Source of the DNA: Euptelea pleiosperma
Taxonomy: Eukaryota; Streptophyta; Magnoliopsida; Ranunculales; Eupteleaceae
NCBI GenBank assembly: GCA_035048495.1
Contig: CM068544.1
Coordinates: 45,037,893 to 45,101,892, forward strand
Direction: 5' to 3'
Length of the DNA: 64,000 bases
Position 1 is the stretch's first letter. Every line of letters begins with the position of its first letter. Positions 13,801-22,833 of this stretch are shown here, piece by piece. The notes under the pieces are model-generated. The model was not told where the DNA came from and did no database searches. It saw only the letters and a program-made list of their open reading frames with translations. Both the position numbers and the translations under genes were made by a program.

Positions 13801-16800
13801 ATTGATTACTTTATGTATTATACTTCTAGTGATTTTGGAAAGGTTCACATGGGCAACAAAAGTGTTGCAAATATTGTAGGTATGCGTGATGTTCACTTAC
13901 ATATAAATGGTGGTGGTAAACTTGTACTTAAGGATGTGAGACACATCTCGGACCTTAAAATTAATTTGATATCTTCGGGATCCTTTGCTAGGCATGGATA
14001 TTCTACACATCTAGGGATGGAATCTAAAATATCTAAAGGATCGTTGGTTATAGCCAAGGCAACACTCTAAGTGTAATAATTTATACTATTTGAAGGCAAA
14101 AGCAATTGATGAAGACATTATCTCTACCAATGAGGATTTCTCCTCCAAGTTGTGGCATCAAAGACTTGGCCATATGAGTACAAAGGAGTTTGAGGTCTTG
14201 TATCGTCAACGACTCTTGCCCGGTGTTGAGAACATAAATCTTGATCCTTGTGAGCATTGTGTGTTGGGAAAACAAAAGAGAGTATCATTCAAAATGAATG
14301 ACAGATTTCTTGATCTTATTTATTCCGATGTGTGTGGACCAATGAGTGTTAATACATTTGGTGGTGCATCTTACTCTGTTACATTTATTGATCATGCATC
14401 AAGAAAATTGTGGGTGTATCTTTAAAAATCAAAGGACCAAGTATTTGAGACCTTTAAGCAATTTCATAAGGCCACTGAGAGGGAAATGGGAAAACATCTC
14501 AAATGTATTAGAACGGATAATGGTGGAGAATATTCCTCAAATGCTTGGAAAGATTATTGTAGGGAACATGACATAAAACATCAAAGACGGTGCCATACAC
14601 GCCACAACATAATGGAGTGGTGGAGAGAATGAATTATACCATTGCAAACAAACCTAGATGCATGTTGTCTCGTTCTAGACTTTTAAGGCAATTTTGGGGT
14701 AAAGTAGTTATGACCGCATATTACTTAATAAATCGATCACCCATGAGACCTTTGAATGGTAATATTCCCAAAAAGATATGGACTAGTAAGGATGTTTCAT
14801 ATTCACACTTAAAAACCTTTGGTTGTGTGGCCTATGAGCGTTCTCTTAAAGAACTTATATCAAAACTTGACACTAGGTCCACCAAATGTATTTTCTTAGG
14901 ATATGGGGATAGTGAGTCTGGGTATAGGCTATAAGACCCCATTGGAAAGAAAATCATTAAAAGTAGGGATGTTGTCTTCTTTGAAGACCAAATGTTTGAT
15001 AGTATGGAGCCTATAAAAACATTTAAGGAAATTGAATCACTAAAAAATAGTCTCCATACCCATTGATTCTCAAGAGGATGTCCAAACCAATGATATCACT
15101 CCTCAAGGGAATAATAATGGTCATGATAATAATTACCACGGACATGACATTGTTGATGAACAAAGTGTTGATCAAACTCCCTTAGTAAGGACTAGTAGAT
15201 TGGGAAGACTTCGTCAACCTTCCAAGAAATATCCGCTTCCTGAATATGCGTTACTCACTGATAGTGGTGAACCCGAAAGCTTCAAGGAAGCTCAAGAAGA
15301 TCAAAATAAATAAGACTGGACTAAGGCAATGCATGAAGAGATGAAGTCTCTTCAAGAGAATCATACCTATGACCTAGTGCCTTTACCTAAGGGGTGAAAC
15401 ACTCTAAAGAACAAGTGGGTCTTTAGGAAAACGAATAAAGGTCTAGGTGATCATCCTAAGTTCAAGGCTAGACTAGTAGTAAAGGGGTTTGCCCAAAAGA
15501 AAGGCATTGACTTTGATGATATTTTTTCTCCAGTTGTTAAAATGTCATCCATTAGAATCATCTTAGGCCTAACAGCCTCATTGGACTTAGAAATTGAGCA
15601 GCTTGATGTTAAGACTGCTTTCCTTCATGGTGGTTTGAAGGAAAAAAATTTACATGGAGCAACCCGAAGGGTTCAAAGAAAAAGGAAAAGAACATTTAGT
15701 GTGCAAGCTCAAAAAGAGTCTATGGGTTGAAACAAGCCCCTAGACTATGGAATAGAAAATTTGATTCCTTTATGAAGGATCATGAGTTCTATAGATTTGA
15801 AACCGACCAGTGTTTACATTAAAAGATTTCCGGACGAAACATTCTTGATTCTCTTGTTGCATGTCGATGACATGCTTATTGTTGGCCAAGATAAAGTCAA
15901 AATTAATCAATTAAATAAAGAATTAGCTAAGTCCTTTGTGATTAAGGATTTAGGGCTTGCACAACATATTCTTGGCATAAGAATCTTTACTGATAGAAAA
16001 GCTCGAAAGCTTTGGTTATCTCAAGAGAAGTAGATTGAGAAAGTGTTGGACCGCTTCAACATGAAGAATGCAAAAGCGATTAGAACACCCTTAGTTGGGC
16101 ACTTCAAGTTAAGTGCAACTCAATGTCCTACTAATGAGATTGATAAGAAAGAAATGGAAAAGATTCTTTATTCTTCCGCTATAGGGAGCTTAATGTATGC
16201 CATGATTTGTACTAGACCTGATATCGCATATGTTGTTGGTGTTGTTAGCAGATTTTTAGCAAATCCTGGTAAAGAGCACTGGGAAGCTGTCAAATAGATT
16301 CTTAGGTATCTTAGTGGAACAACAAACTTGTGTTTATGTTTTGGTAGTGATGAACCTCTATTAGTTGGATACACAGATTCATACATGGATGGTAAAATAG
16401 ACTCCAAAAGGTCTACTTCTAGATACCTTTTTACTTTTGCAGGGGGAGCCATTTCATAGCAATCCAAATTGCAAGTGTGTTGATCTTTCCACAACCGAGG
16501 CAGAGTACATTGCTGATACCGGGGCTTGTAAAAAATTATGTGGATAAAAAGATTTCTCCAGGAGCTAGTCTTAAAACAAAATGATTTCACAGTCGTGTGA
16601 TAATCAAAGTGCTATCCATCTGGCCAAAAATCCAACATTCCATTACAAGTCCAAGCACATAGATTTTTTTTATATGTCCAAGCACATAGATGTTCGATAC
16701 CATTGGATTAAAAAATATGCTTTAGAATCAAATCCTTAAAGTTGAAAAAGTGCACACTAATAAAAATCCATCAGACATGATGACTAAAGTAATGACAAGA

Positions 16801-19239
16801 GAAACAAAAGGTTTTTGTAACCTGTCACAAATGAACTCTCTATTGCAAGTTTGAGGGGAGTTTGTGAGTCAAACCTTACATTTATTGCTTTTTGTTATTT
16901 TTCTCTCCTTTTGTTTTTTGTCTTTTTCCCTTTCAAAATTGTCGACCTTTGAACTTCCTTTTGGTGTGGAGGTATAACGGTCCTTTTGGAGCATTGGACA
17001 CCTCATTCATTTTTGGTAGTGCAACGTTCCTTTGGACCGTTGGACACCCCACTTCTTTGCCTCTCTCTCTCATCTATATATATAGCATGTGTACTTTGTG
17101 GTTTGATACACTTGTATACACACTAGTACACACAAGAGACACACTAGCAAAAACAGCAATCTTTGATTGAGCTTGAATAAGTGGAGTGTTCAAGGTTCAT
17201 TATCCGAAGTGATTTCAGATCGATAAAAAAGAAGCCAAAGACTTTTTGAGTTTAAGCAAGTGTGAAGAAAGCTTGCCGGAGTGATTTTGGATTTTGCGGC
17301 ATTGGATTCAGTTTTTCCGTAATCAAGATATTCTTGTAAGATTTTATTTCTTTCTTGGCTGGATTAATTCCGAAAATTTGTAATATTTCTTGATTAGTGG
17401 ATATTTTTACCGGCCTTCGCCCACTTTGTTTTTTCCTCCTAAGCGTGGTTTTTTCCTCCTTTTAGGAGGTTTTCCACATAAAATCGGTGTGCGTTCCCTC
17501 GGTTTGTTTTCTCTACGATTTCTTTGGTTTGGGTTCATAATCATAGAAATCTAAATTGTCACATCTACATCAACTTGAACCACCCGATCCTAATAGGGAA
17601 CACTTCTTCACCTTCTACCAAACCCCGAAGGCCCATAAGGTCACTATAGCTTCATTTCATTTGGAGGAGGAGGCCATCCAGTGGTATCAATGGATGGAGT
17701 GAACGAAAAGTTTGATGAGTGGGGAGAATTTCCAGAAACTCTATGTGAGAGATTCAGACTTCGTTGGGGCGTTGGCCATGGTGCCAACAAACCAAAAATA
17801 TCCAAGGATGACCCAATGCATCAAATTCAGCTGTAAACCCTCGAAGATTTTCCCCAATCCGTAGTCTTAAACTAGAGGAAGCTAAGTGTAGGAAAAGGGG
17901 CTTTCTTATATTATGATGATAAGCTCACACAAGGTCATCCATGCTTCAAGGAAACAATTATTTTTTATGTAGGGGAATTGGCCAGATTATGAAGAAAATG
18001 ACAACCAAGAAGACATGGATGATCTTAAAGAAAGCATGAAGAGGAAGAAATACTTGAAATATTTGTGCATGCTCTAGTGGGCTCCTTGGCACCACAAACA
18101 ATTCGAATAAAACGATTTGTCAAACAACAAACTGTCTCCATCCTAATTAATTCAGAGAGTACACAACTTTATTGGCTCCAAGTTGGCTCGAAGGATCAGT
18201 TATATATTAAATGACGAATTCTTTGAAGTATTGATGGTGGATGAGGTAAAAACACTTTAGCTCCGCACATTAGGTCCAATCCTTGGGACTTTTCACATTT
18301 ACGGATGAAATTTAAGTTGAATGGAGAAGAGAATATGTTGTGAGGTTCAAAGGATGGGGCTACCAAGATGGTTAACAACCATCATATAGAAAAATTAACT
18401 GGAAAGGAACAATTGGGAGTGTTGGCATGCTTGTGCACAATTGCCACCCCTTGATGAACCTACCTATCAAATATAATCCAGATTGGTCGTCTTTAGCCAT
18501 TTGATCTAAGGCCTTGATGAACCTACCTATCAAGTATAAGCCAATCAGGCTTATACTTGATTTGTAGGTCCATCAAGGGATGGGAAATTCATTCATGGGT
18601 CAGTGGACCCGAAAGAGTATCCCACTTGACAAGTTTTCAAGAGCCCCCGACGCTGCAACCAAAGAGCAAAAAAATTTCCTCTCAACCACAGGCCCCGTTT
18701 CTTAAAACCCTAGCAATTCCCTAATTCCTGATAACTCAAAACTGTATCAATAGAGATTAACCCAAAAAAAAAAAAAATGAACTGTGGCAGAATCATGAAA
18801 AATTAGATGAAAAAAAAAACGAAGATTTCAAAGAAACTTACTTCTCCAAAGCATCTTTGAGATCACAAGTCGCCTCTTTGGCCTCCTCGAAACTAGGAAC
18901 AGCCCCGAAAACGACTCTAGGCGTCCGGCCCATCAGCTCAAAGATCCTCCCGTCTTGTCCTTCTTCACCAATAAACTCCCACTCGTTGATTTCCCAGGAT
19001 GGCATCTGAACTGATGCGGAGTGGAACGTGCCATTTAGAGAAGAAATCGAGACCGTCGAGTTTCTGACTTCGTTTGTTGCCGAAGGAGACACGACCACAG
19101 CAGGGACGGGTATCGCAGAATTTCGAGCAGTCACCACACGCTCTGCTAAAGGAATCGATGATGGAACCCCTCTGTAACTGCCAATAACGCCCAAACCGGC
19201 AACCTTGGCTGCATTCCTTATCACTGCTCCTCCTCCCAT
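1656..19239 (-). CDS. Four-exon gene: conserved plant protein, predicted tail-anchored, function unknown
   Basis: Exons on the minus strand are 19239-18842, 9606-9426, 2128-2047 and 1927-1656. All junctions are GT/AG, and the phases (2, 0, 1) join into one frame of 933 bases, or 310 residues. Intron 1 begins with a GTAAGT donor. Visible blocks are W-E-I-N-E-W-E-F at residues 82-89, P-R-V-V-F-G-A-V-P followed by E-A-K-E-A-T at 107-124, an alpha-helical segment around residues 175-215 (A-F-Q-A-F-S-L-L, then S-D-K-N-V-W-E-A-V), and a hydrophobic segment at about 289-307 followed only by K-R-A. That ending suggests a C-terminal membrane anchor. I recognise these blocks from uncharacterised plant proteins; no biochemical role is known to me. 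The start chosen is the ATG after the (GA)n leader; the open frame runs further upstream, but into a foldback element. Introns of 9.2 and 7.3 kb are full of retroelements. An extra exon inside intron 2 cannot be excluded. Confidence 0.85.
2047..2128 (-). CDS. Exon 3 of the tail-anchored protein gene
   Basis: An 82-base exon between acceptor 'gtatgcag' and donor 'gtaagc'. It encodes a charged helical block containing S-D-K-N-V-W-E-A-V-M-K-N-E, the most family-like segment of the protein. It enters at phase 0 and leaves one base for exon 4. Confidence 0.85.
2185..5111. mobile_element. Decayed LTR-type element (two diverged direct repeats around a 1.9-kb interior)
   Basis: Direct repeats at 2185-2553 and 4469-5111 both start 'tgcaagatggtaat' and end 'cattaca', giving TG...CA boundaries. 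They are clearly homologous; the right copy is longer because a foldback element (4697-4966) sits in it. The net length of each is about 370 bp. The interior (2554-4468) has only short broken frames, no recognisable gag or pol motif and no clear primer-binding site, so orientation is undecided. It lies partly in intron 2 of the minus-strand gene. An LTR pair is the simplest reading, but a simple dispersed repeat duplicated twice is possible. Confidence 0.5.
4697..4966. mobile_element. Foldback MITE inserted in an LTR-like repeat
   Basis: The left arm ('ctatactttcaaactttagg') is matched in reverse complement by the right arm ('cctaaagtttgaaagtat'), and 'cccttgacctag' pairs with 'ctaggccaaggg'. 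The same termini bound the 1.8-kb element in the PI31 gene (31937-33746), so this looks like a short deletion derivative of that family. Confidence 0.7.
5135..5441 (-). mobile_element. RTE-clade LINE 3' end relic
   Basis: Read on the minus strand this encodes, with interruptions, the C-terminal part of an RTE-type LINE polyprotein: R-P-K-M-T-W-I-E-V-V-R-K-D-L in one frame and D-I-A-L-N-R-I-V plus a run resembling the usual conserved end in another. Frameshifts and stops are frequent, so it is inactive. The tandem LTR array at 5442-8886 abuts its upstream side and probably inserted into it. Confidence 0.65.
5442..6049 (-). mobile_element. LTR 1 (distal) of a tandem non-autonomous LTR retrotransposon
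   Basis: One of three near-identical copies, about 610-620 bp each. On the minus strand the LTR reads TGATGC...GCGTCA (ending TCAA at this copy's edge). It contains several 'actattcac' units and a cluster of 'tactataaatagta' palindromic units. Orientation is set by the primer-binding site next to LTRs 2 and 3. Confidence 0.85.
6050..6846 (-). pseudogene. Interior, copy 1: acidic protein ORF of the non-autonomous LTR element
   Basis: Immediately inside LTR 2 on the minus strand is AAT then TGGTATCAGAGC, the initiator-Met tRNA primer-binding site. An ATG at 6804 opens a frame running to 6094 with one in-frame TAA at 6532. The protein starts M-S-H-I-S-S-Q-S-L, has a coiled-coil-like stretch (S-N-H-I-N-H-I-E-S-K-L), then a long Asp/Glu/Ser-rich region, then a basic Q-K-K-K-L-K-G-Y segment. 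There is no zinc knuckle, protease, integrase or reverse transcriptase. It is therefore non-autonomous, and the protein belongs to no family that I recognise. Confidence 0.75.
6847..7466 (-). mobile_element. LTR 2 (shared, central) of the tandem LTR array
   Basis: A 620-bp LTR serving both element copies. It is flanked by a primer-binding site on one side (6835 downward) and a purine-rich AAGGAGGGTTT tract on the other (about 7467-7476), the usual placement for an LTR shared by tandem copies produced by unequal LTR recombination. Confidence 0.85.
7467..8266 (-). pseudogene. Interior, copy 2: acidic protein ORF of the LTR element
   Basis: Nearly identical to copy 1. The ATG is at 8224. There is an extra stop at codon 7 and the same in-frame TAA near 7952. 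After that stop the frame stays open through the purine tract and 82 bases into the adjacent LTR, ending at 7385. Its last codons therefore lie in LTR sequence (…F-D-A-G-A-F-Y-Y…). The primer-binding site TGGTATCAGAGC lies at about 8252-8263 on the minus strand. Confidence 0.75.
8267..8886 (-). mobile_element. LTR 3 (proximal, 5' on minus strand) of the tandem LTR array
   Basis: A 620-bp LTR beginning TGATGCGGGAG on the minus strand. The flanks of the whole array are 'tctat' (5437-5441) and 'tctgt' (8887-8891), a 4/5 match that may be a worn 5-bp target duplication. Confidence 0.85.
8887..9425. other. Intron 2 sequence without a recognisable feature
   Basis: AT-rich intron of the minus-strand gene. 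No element termini or coding frame are recognised. Confidence 0.6.
9426..9606 (-). CDS. Exon 2 of the tail-anchored protein gene
   Basis: A 181-base exon bounded by acceptor 'cttttcag' and donor 'gttcca' on the minus strand. Its first base completes the Lys codon split by intron 1, and it ends at phase 0. It encodes a Ser/Gly/Asn-rich linker, then a helical segment with F-Q-A-F-S-L-L-Q-N-S-P. It lies 9.2 kb from exon 1, but frame, phase and family character agree. Confidence 0.85.
9607..10599. other. Intron 1 sequence without a recognisable feature
   Basis: AT-rich intron. The open frame at 10036-10296 on the plus strand shows no domain and is not supported as a gene. Confidence 0.6.
10680..11090. 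mobile_element. hAT-like MITE (TAGGGCTGTCAA termini)
   Basis: Termini are TAGGGCTGTCAATGGATCGGAT and its near-perfect reverse complement ending CGTTGACAGCCCTA. Flanking octamers agttaaat and agttaagg match at 6 of 8. The interior holds (TA)n and (GA)n microsatellite at 10767-10814 and a second (TA)n at 10981-10995. It is inserted in the presumed Gypsy LTR. Confidence 0.75.
11776..12734 (-). mobile_element. Inverted full-length LTR at the left end of the Copia element
   Basis: This is the reverse complement of the 3' LTR (16865-17595): it begins TGTTAGGATCGGG and ends GGTTTGACTCA. Without the nested MITE it measures about 710 bp, against 731 for the 3' LTR. The five bases before it (gggaa, 11771-11775) equal the five bases after the 3' LTR (17596-17600). 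An LTR in opposite orientation is thus the actual left end of the insertion. Confidence 0.9.
11924..12164. mobile_element. hAT-like MITE (CAAGGTTTAAA family) nested in the inverted LTR
   Basis: A 241-bp element with ends CATGGTTTT and AAACCTTG, flanked by the 8-bp duplication gaaaaaac on both sides. The interior carries repeated gtttaaacgg/ccgttaaa units. The other LTR copies lack it, which confirms a later insertion. Confidence 0.9.
12740..12860 (+). mobile_element. Truncated 5' LTR of the Copia element
   Basis: Only the last ~120 bp of the LTR in the sense orientation, starting at 'acgtaaaatcgg' and ending 'gatcctaaca'. It joins directly to the inverted LTR through a 5-6 base junction (gaaagt). 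Confidence 0.85.
12861..16864 (+). pseudogene. Copia gag-pol interior, inactivated
   Basis: The primer-binding site TGGTATCATAGC (12864-12875) is close to the Met-tRNA type. In order: Gag start at 12902; CCHC zinc knuckle (C-H-Y-C-G-K-V-G-H, about 13572-13613); protease motif D-C-G-A-S (about 13768); integrase HHCC region (14140-14260), the D-N-G-G-E-Y block near 14515 and N-G-V-V-E-R near 14615; reverse transcriptase with K-A-R-L-V-V-K-G near 15460 and H-V-D-D (15860-15871, normally Y-V-D-D); RNase H with T-E-A-E-Y near 16500. The order protease-integrase-RT-RNase H defines Ty1/Copia. There are more than ten stops or frameshifts, so it cannot encode a polyprotein. The polypurine tract is TTGAGGGGAG (16851-16860). 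Confidence 0.9.
16865..17595 (+). mobile_element. 3' LTR of the Copia element
   Basis: A 731-bp LTR from TGAGTCAAACC to CCCGATCCTAATA. The usual CA end is mutated to TA here but is intact in the other two LTR copies. It contains a TATA-like 'tatatatata' near 17076. It is followed by gggaa, which matches the duplication on the left side. Confidence 0.9.
18421..18841. other. Remainder of intron 1 next to exon 1
   Basis: Contains a short inverted repeat (about 18455-18590; 'cttgatgaacctacctatcaa' type arms). No gene is seen. Confidence 0.5.
18842..19239 (-). CDS. Exon 1 of the tail-anchored protein gene
   Basis: A 398-base exon, with ATG at 19239-19237 and donor GTAAGT just below 18842. The frame would meet TAA at the junction if intron 1 were retained, giving a 133-residue truncated protein. 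The leader just upstream contains a (GA)n tract (minus strand; 19240-19261). A foldback MITE starts only 82 bp upstream of the ATG. Confidence 0.85.
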
Positions 19240-19320
19240 CTCTCTCTCTCTCTCTCTCTCTTCGGGCTTTCGTGAAGAAGAGGTGGGGAAGACTGGGGAG
19301 ATAGAGAAGAGAAGACTGAA

Positions 19321-19726
19321 GAGTAAAACTTGTGTCACAAGATGTTGTGACGGAAGCCGGTCACAGCACTCAACACGAGCCACGTGGCACACTATCAGAG
19401 GGCGCTGACCGTATGGATGTTTGGCCAGTCCCTCGGTGTACCTAGAAGCCAAAAATCAGCCTGATTAGTGATTTACAACCTTTGGATTTTTGTACCCAAA
19501 TAACGCTCAATGATGCTCAGATTCCTACCGTTAAAATCAACCCATGAAAATAACTTCAACCGAATCAGTTAGAAATCACTAATCAAGCTGATTTTTTGTG
19601 TACCGGTCCACCGAGGGACTGGCCAAACATCCATACAGTCATCGTCCTCTAATAGTATGCCACGTGTCCCGTAAGAAATGCTGTGACCGGCTTCCGTCAC
19701 AACATCTTGTGACACAAGTTTTACTC
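19321..19726. mobile_element. Foldback element, family C, copy 1 (with CACGTG motifs)
   Basis: The 46-bp termini starting GAGTAAAACTTGTG are matched almost perfectly by the reverse complement at the right end. The inner arms carry the family core: 'tggatgtttggcc', a 'ggtccacc' block and 'aaaaatcagcctgattag'. CACGTG occurs in both arms (19381 and about 19662). It overlaps the presumed promoter or leader of the minus-strand gene. Confidence 0.85.
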
Positions 19727-19848
19727 AGAAGAGAACAGAGGTGGGGTCTTGATGGCGTCAGGTAGCGCCATTTTTGTTACTCACCGCTGCCACCTGGGCC
19801 CACTGAACGTATGGATGTTTAGCCCACCCCTGGGTAAACCATCGCTCA

Positions 19849-20229
19849 CACTATGCAGTGAGCGAAGCCAATCACAGCACACAATACCAGCCACGTGGGA
19901 TACTCTTAGTGGGCGCCGACCGTATGGATGTTTGACCAATTACTAGATGAACCCACAAGCCAAAAATAAACCTGATCAGTGATTTATAAGTACTGGATTG
20001 AAGTTATTTTCATGGGTTGATTTTAACTGTAGGATTTGAGCATTATTGAGCGTTATTTGGGTGCAAATATCCAAAGGCTGTAAATCACTAATCAGGCTGA
20101 TTTTTGGTTTGCAGGTCCACCGAGGGACTGACAAAACATCTATACGGTCAGTCAGCACCCACTAAGAGTGTGCCACATGGCTTGTACTGTGTGTTGTGAT
20201 CGGCTTTGCTCACTGTATAGTATGAGCCA
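19849..20229. mobile_element. Foldback element, family C, copy 2
   Basis: Outer ends 'gctcacactatgcagtgagc' and its worn complement near 20210-20229, with the same inner arms as copy 1. CACGTG lies near 19893. Confidence 0.75.
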
Positions 20230-20252
20230 AGGTTTACTCCACTTGGTAGACA

Positions 20253-20465
20253 TTGAGTAAAACTTCTGTCACAGCGCATAATATGAGCCACGTGACATAC
20301 TCTTAATGGACGCTGACCGAATGGATGTTTGGGCAGTCTCTTGTTGGACCTGCAAACCAAAAATCAGCCTGATTAGTAATTTACAACCTTTGGATCTTTG
20401 CATCGAAACAACGCTCAAATAACTACAATCGAATCGCTTAGAAATCACTAGTCAGGCTGACTTTA
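20253..20465. repeat. Foldback family C, partial copy
   Basis: Left arm with 'tggatgtttggg', 'aaaaatcagcctgattag' and CACGTG near 20288; the right arm is short and truncated. Confidence 0.65.
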
Positions 20466-20707
20466 CTATTATGACAACTTAAATCAAGATTATCAAAAGA
20501 ACCATGCTTGACCTTCCTATTAAATACAATATAGCTTGTACATCTATTAATACTTTAAACCCAAAACTTCCGTATGCCACACTTCGTTCTCTAGGCACCA
20601 CTAGTTGCTTATAAGTAAAAAGGCAATTTTTAGTTCATCTAATGTCCGACACCGTACTCACTATTATTAAAGCAAATATTTTGTTTTCAAAAATGTAATT
20701 AAAAAAA

Positions 20708-21215
20708 GGGAGCGCATATTTGCACCCATTTCCTATCCCAGTGGACTCCTAGTCGAGGCACTCCCCAAAAAGGGAGATCTCTCTCTAAAACTTGGCTGAC
20801 CGGTAACATCACTGACCACCCACAAAATGAGCCACGTGGCACATTTTTAGAGGACACTGACCGTATAGATGTTTGGCCAATCTCTAGGTGGACCTACGAA
20901 CCAAAAATCAACTTGACTAGTGATTTCCAAGCGTTGAATGGAGCTATTTTCATGGGTTGAATTAACCGTGGGAATTTGAGCATTATCAACTATTATTTGG
21001 GGTACAAGATTGAAAGGTTTGAAATCACTAATCAGGCTGATTTTTTGTTTGTAGGTCCACCTAGGGATTGGCCAAACATCATACGGTCAGTGTTCTCTGA
21101 AAATAGGCTACGTGGCTCATTTTGTGAGCAGTCACCGCTCAGCCAAGTTTTAGAGAGATCTCACTTTTGGGGTGTGCCCCGACTAGGAGTCCATCGGGAT
21201 AGGAAAAAAATAGTC
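20708..21215. mobile_element. Foldback element with GGGAGCGCATATTTGCAC ends around a family C core
   Basis: Outer arms 'ggtggactcctagtcg' and 'cgactaggagtccatcgg' are inverted; the inner arms are family C. A sister copy with the same outer ends is at 25976-26438. The right terminus is eroded. Confidence 0.75.
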
Positions 21216-21704
21216 CTATTAAACTACTTGATTATACAAAAAATTACTTATTTACTTCCCATGCCACTAAAAACCATCTAAGAAGGAGAATCAGCGCATC
21301 CCCATTAACCACATGATTGCTCAACATGGAACGCGGAATTATTTTCAGGTGTTTAGATGAATCAGCATTCAGCAATATATAGATCTAGAAAAAAAATTGT
21401 TGCCCCCAAGGACTTCAAAGTTTGAAATCTTCCCCCTTCCCAAAATGCAACGTGAAATCTAACTAACTAGAGTGTGGATCAGAAACGTATGTGAGAGCGG
21501 GAGCAAGAACAAGAACGTGATGTGGAGAATTCAAAGAATCTTAGGACTCAGATAGCCTCCCAAGACATCACACACTTAGGATTCAGAGAGCCACACACAC
21601 AGTCCTCTTACATCCACTTCGTACACCCCGGGTCGAGCTCAGATGGAAATCATGTTGGACAATCCAACCATGCATTGAGTTATCCTTGCCCTAATGATCA
21701 TCTT
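21216..21704. other. Unassigned spacer
   Basis: AT-rich. A fragment near 21405-21460 ('aaggacttcaaagtttgaaatc') resembles the outer arm of the foldback at 43687-44481. No gene is seen. Confidence 0.5.
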
Positions 21705-21935
21705 CACCAAAAATCAGTCCATTTTGTTAAGTTTGTATATATTTGTCGAGCTTCCAATGTGGTAGCTCATAATATCGCTGGACGGGCCTCAAAATTTTTA
21801 GACAATCAGTTTGGACTTCTGATGCACCATCCTAGCTCCCACCCCTCGTGTCTAGGGAGTGCGATGCGATCCGGGAATGAGTGGGTCCTTTGTTTTGGTT
21901 TCTCTCCTTTGTGCTTTCCTTTTTCTTATAGTTGA
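21705..21935 (+). pseudogene. LINE RNase H (RVT_3-type) C-terminal relic
   Basis: The plus-strand frame contains C-R-A-S-N-V-V-A-H-N-I-A-G-R-A, resembling the end of the plant LINE RNase H domain (consensus R-x-x-N-x-x-A-H-x-L-A). The catalytic Asp/Glu region is not present. It is followed by an A-rich tract (21941-21963), as expected for a LINE 3' end. Confidence 0.55.
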
Positions 21936-22319
21936 TTACCCAAAAAAAAAAGAAAAAAAAAATAATTGTATAGAAGTGTGACTCAAAATAATGGTGTAAT
22001 TAGATGGTCAGGATTTCTTTTTTAAATTTAAGTCAATTTTTCATGAGGTTTGAAATGTCCAAATGTCCTGAATTTTTTTGAGGGTAACCACAATATGAAT
22101 AATCCGCAATGCGGTTGGATTGTCCAACATTATCTCTACACGGGCCCTACCGCCGAGTATATATCAATTTATCTACTTCATCTTCAAAATTTTAAACTTA
22201 TACAAGCTCACAAAAATGCAAACTCATTCCGTACCTGTTTTTACCATAATGTCAGTAGCAATTTGATTTGAGCACCCAAAAATATTCAAATCCAACTGCA
22301 AGAAATCAACCCAAAAAAA

Positions 22320-22410
22320 AAAACTCAAATCCAACGGATAGAAATTACTGATCAAGCTGATTTTTGGTGTGTAGCTGTACTTAGAGGTAAGCTGAATATA
22401 TCCACGTGAC
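22320..22410. repeat. Foldback family C, right-arm fragment
   Basis: Contains 'agaaattactgatcaagctgatttttgg' type sequence without its partner arm. Confidence 0.55.
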
Positions 22411-22497
22411 ATTTTGGGTAGGAAACTCCTTAGGGAACAGCACACTTGCTCCTCAAGGACAGTAAGTGACACGAATGCCCAAATATCAACCAACTGA

Positions 22498-22720
22498 CCA
22501 AGGTTTTAAAGGACCCGTTATAATAGTTACTGTATGAGCGTTATAATGGCCGTTATAACGGGTCACATTAGTCACGTTTTTGGTATTAAGCGTCATAATA
22601 GGAAAAATTGGAATGGGGTTGAGGCGGCATTTTTAATGGCCATTTTTACGCCATGTGGTCAACATTTTATTAATCAACTAGAATCGGTATGATCTATTGA
22701 CTCCAAGTCATGGTTCGAAG
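22498..22720. repeat. hAT-like MITE (CAAGGTTTAAA family), partial
   Basis: Left end 'caaggttttaaagg' followed by 'cgttataatggccgttataacggg'. No matching right terminus is found, so this copy is truncated or worn. Confidence 0.55.
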
Positions 22721-22833
22721 TCTCGGCCGATCCTGTTCTAGATCAGGCAATCCGGATCGGGATCGGGATCGAAAGTCACTGATCCGAACGATACCTGGGT
22801 CGTCACGCCAATCTAACAGATATTTGGGCAATC

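Larger units (their letters stand above)
10600..18420 (+). mobile_element. Decayed Ty3/Gypsy element fragment, interrupted by a Copia element
   Basis: A candidate LTR region (about 10600-11370, with 'tataaat' near 11232 and 'aataaaa' near 11264) precedes TGGTATCACTGCC at 11381, a Met-tRNA-type primer-binding site. The gag frame then starts in 11394-11585 and reaches L-E-F-P-R-F-D near 11732. After the Copia insertion it resumes at 17596 with K-V-T-I-A-S-F-H-L-E and W-Y-Q-W, the usual Gypsy Gag core. At 18050-18170 there is a worn aspartyl-protease region (I-L-I-N-S-E-S-T in place of the usual I-D-S-G-S-T). Reverse transcriptase, integrase and the right LTR are absent. The exact outer limits are uncertain. 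Confidence 0.65.

Noticed and set aside
19240..19452. Longer N-terminus for the minus-strand gene (71 extra codons)
   Set aside because: Runs through the (GA)n leader and into a foldback element; the internal ATG at 19239 gives a protein start that fits the family better.
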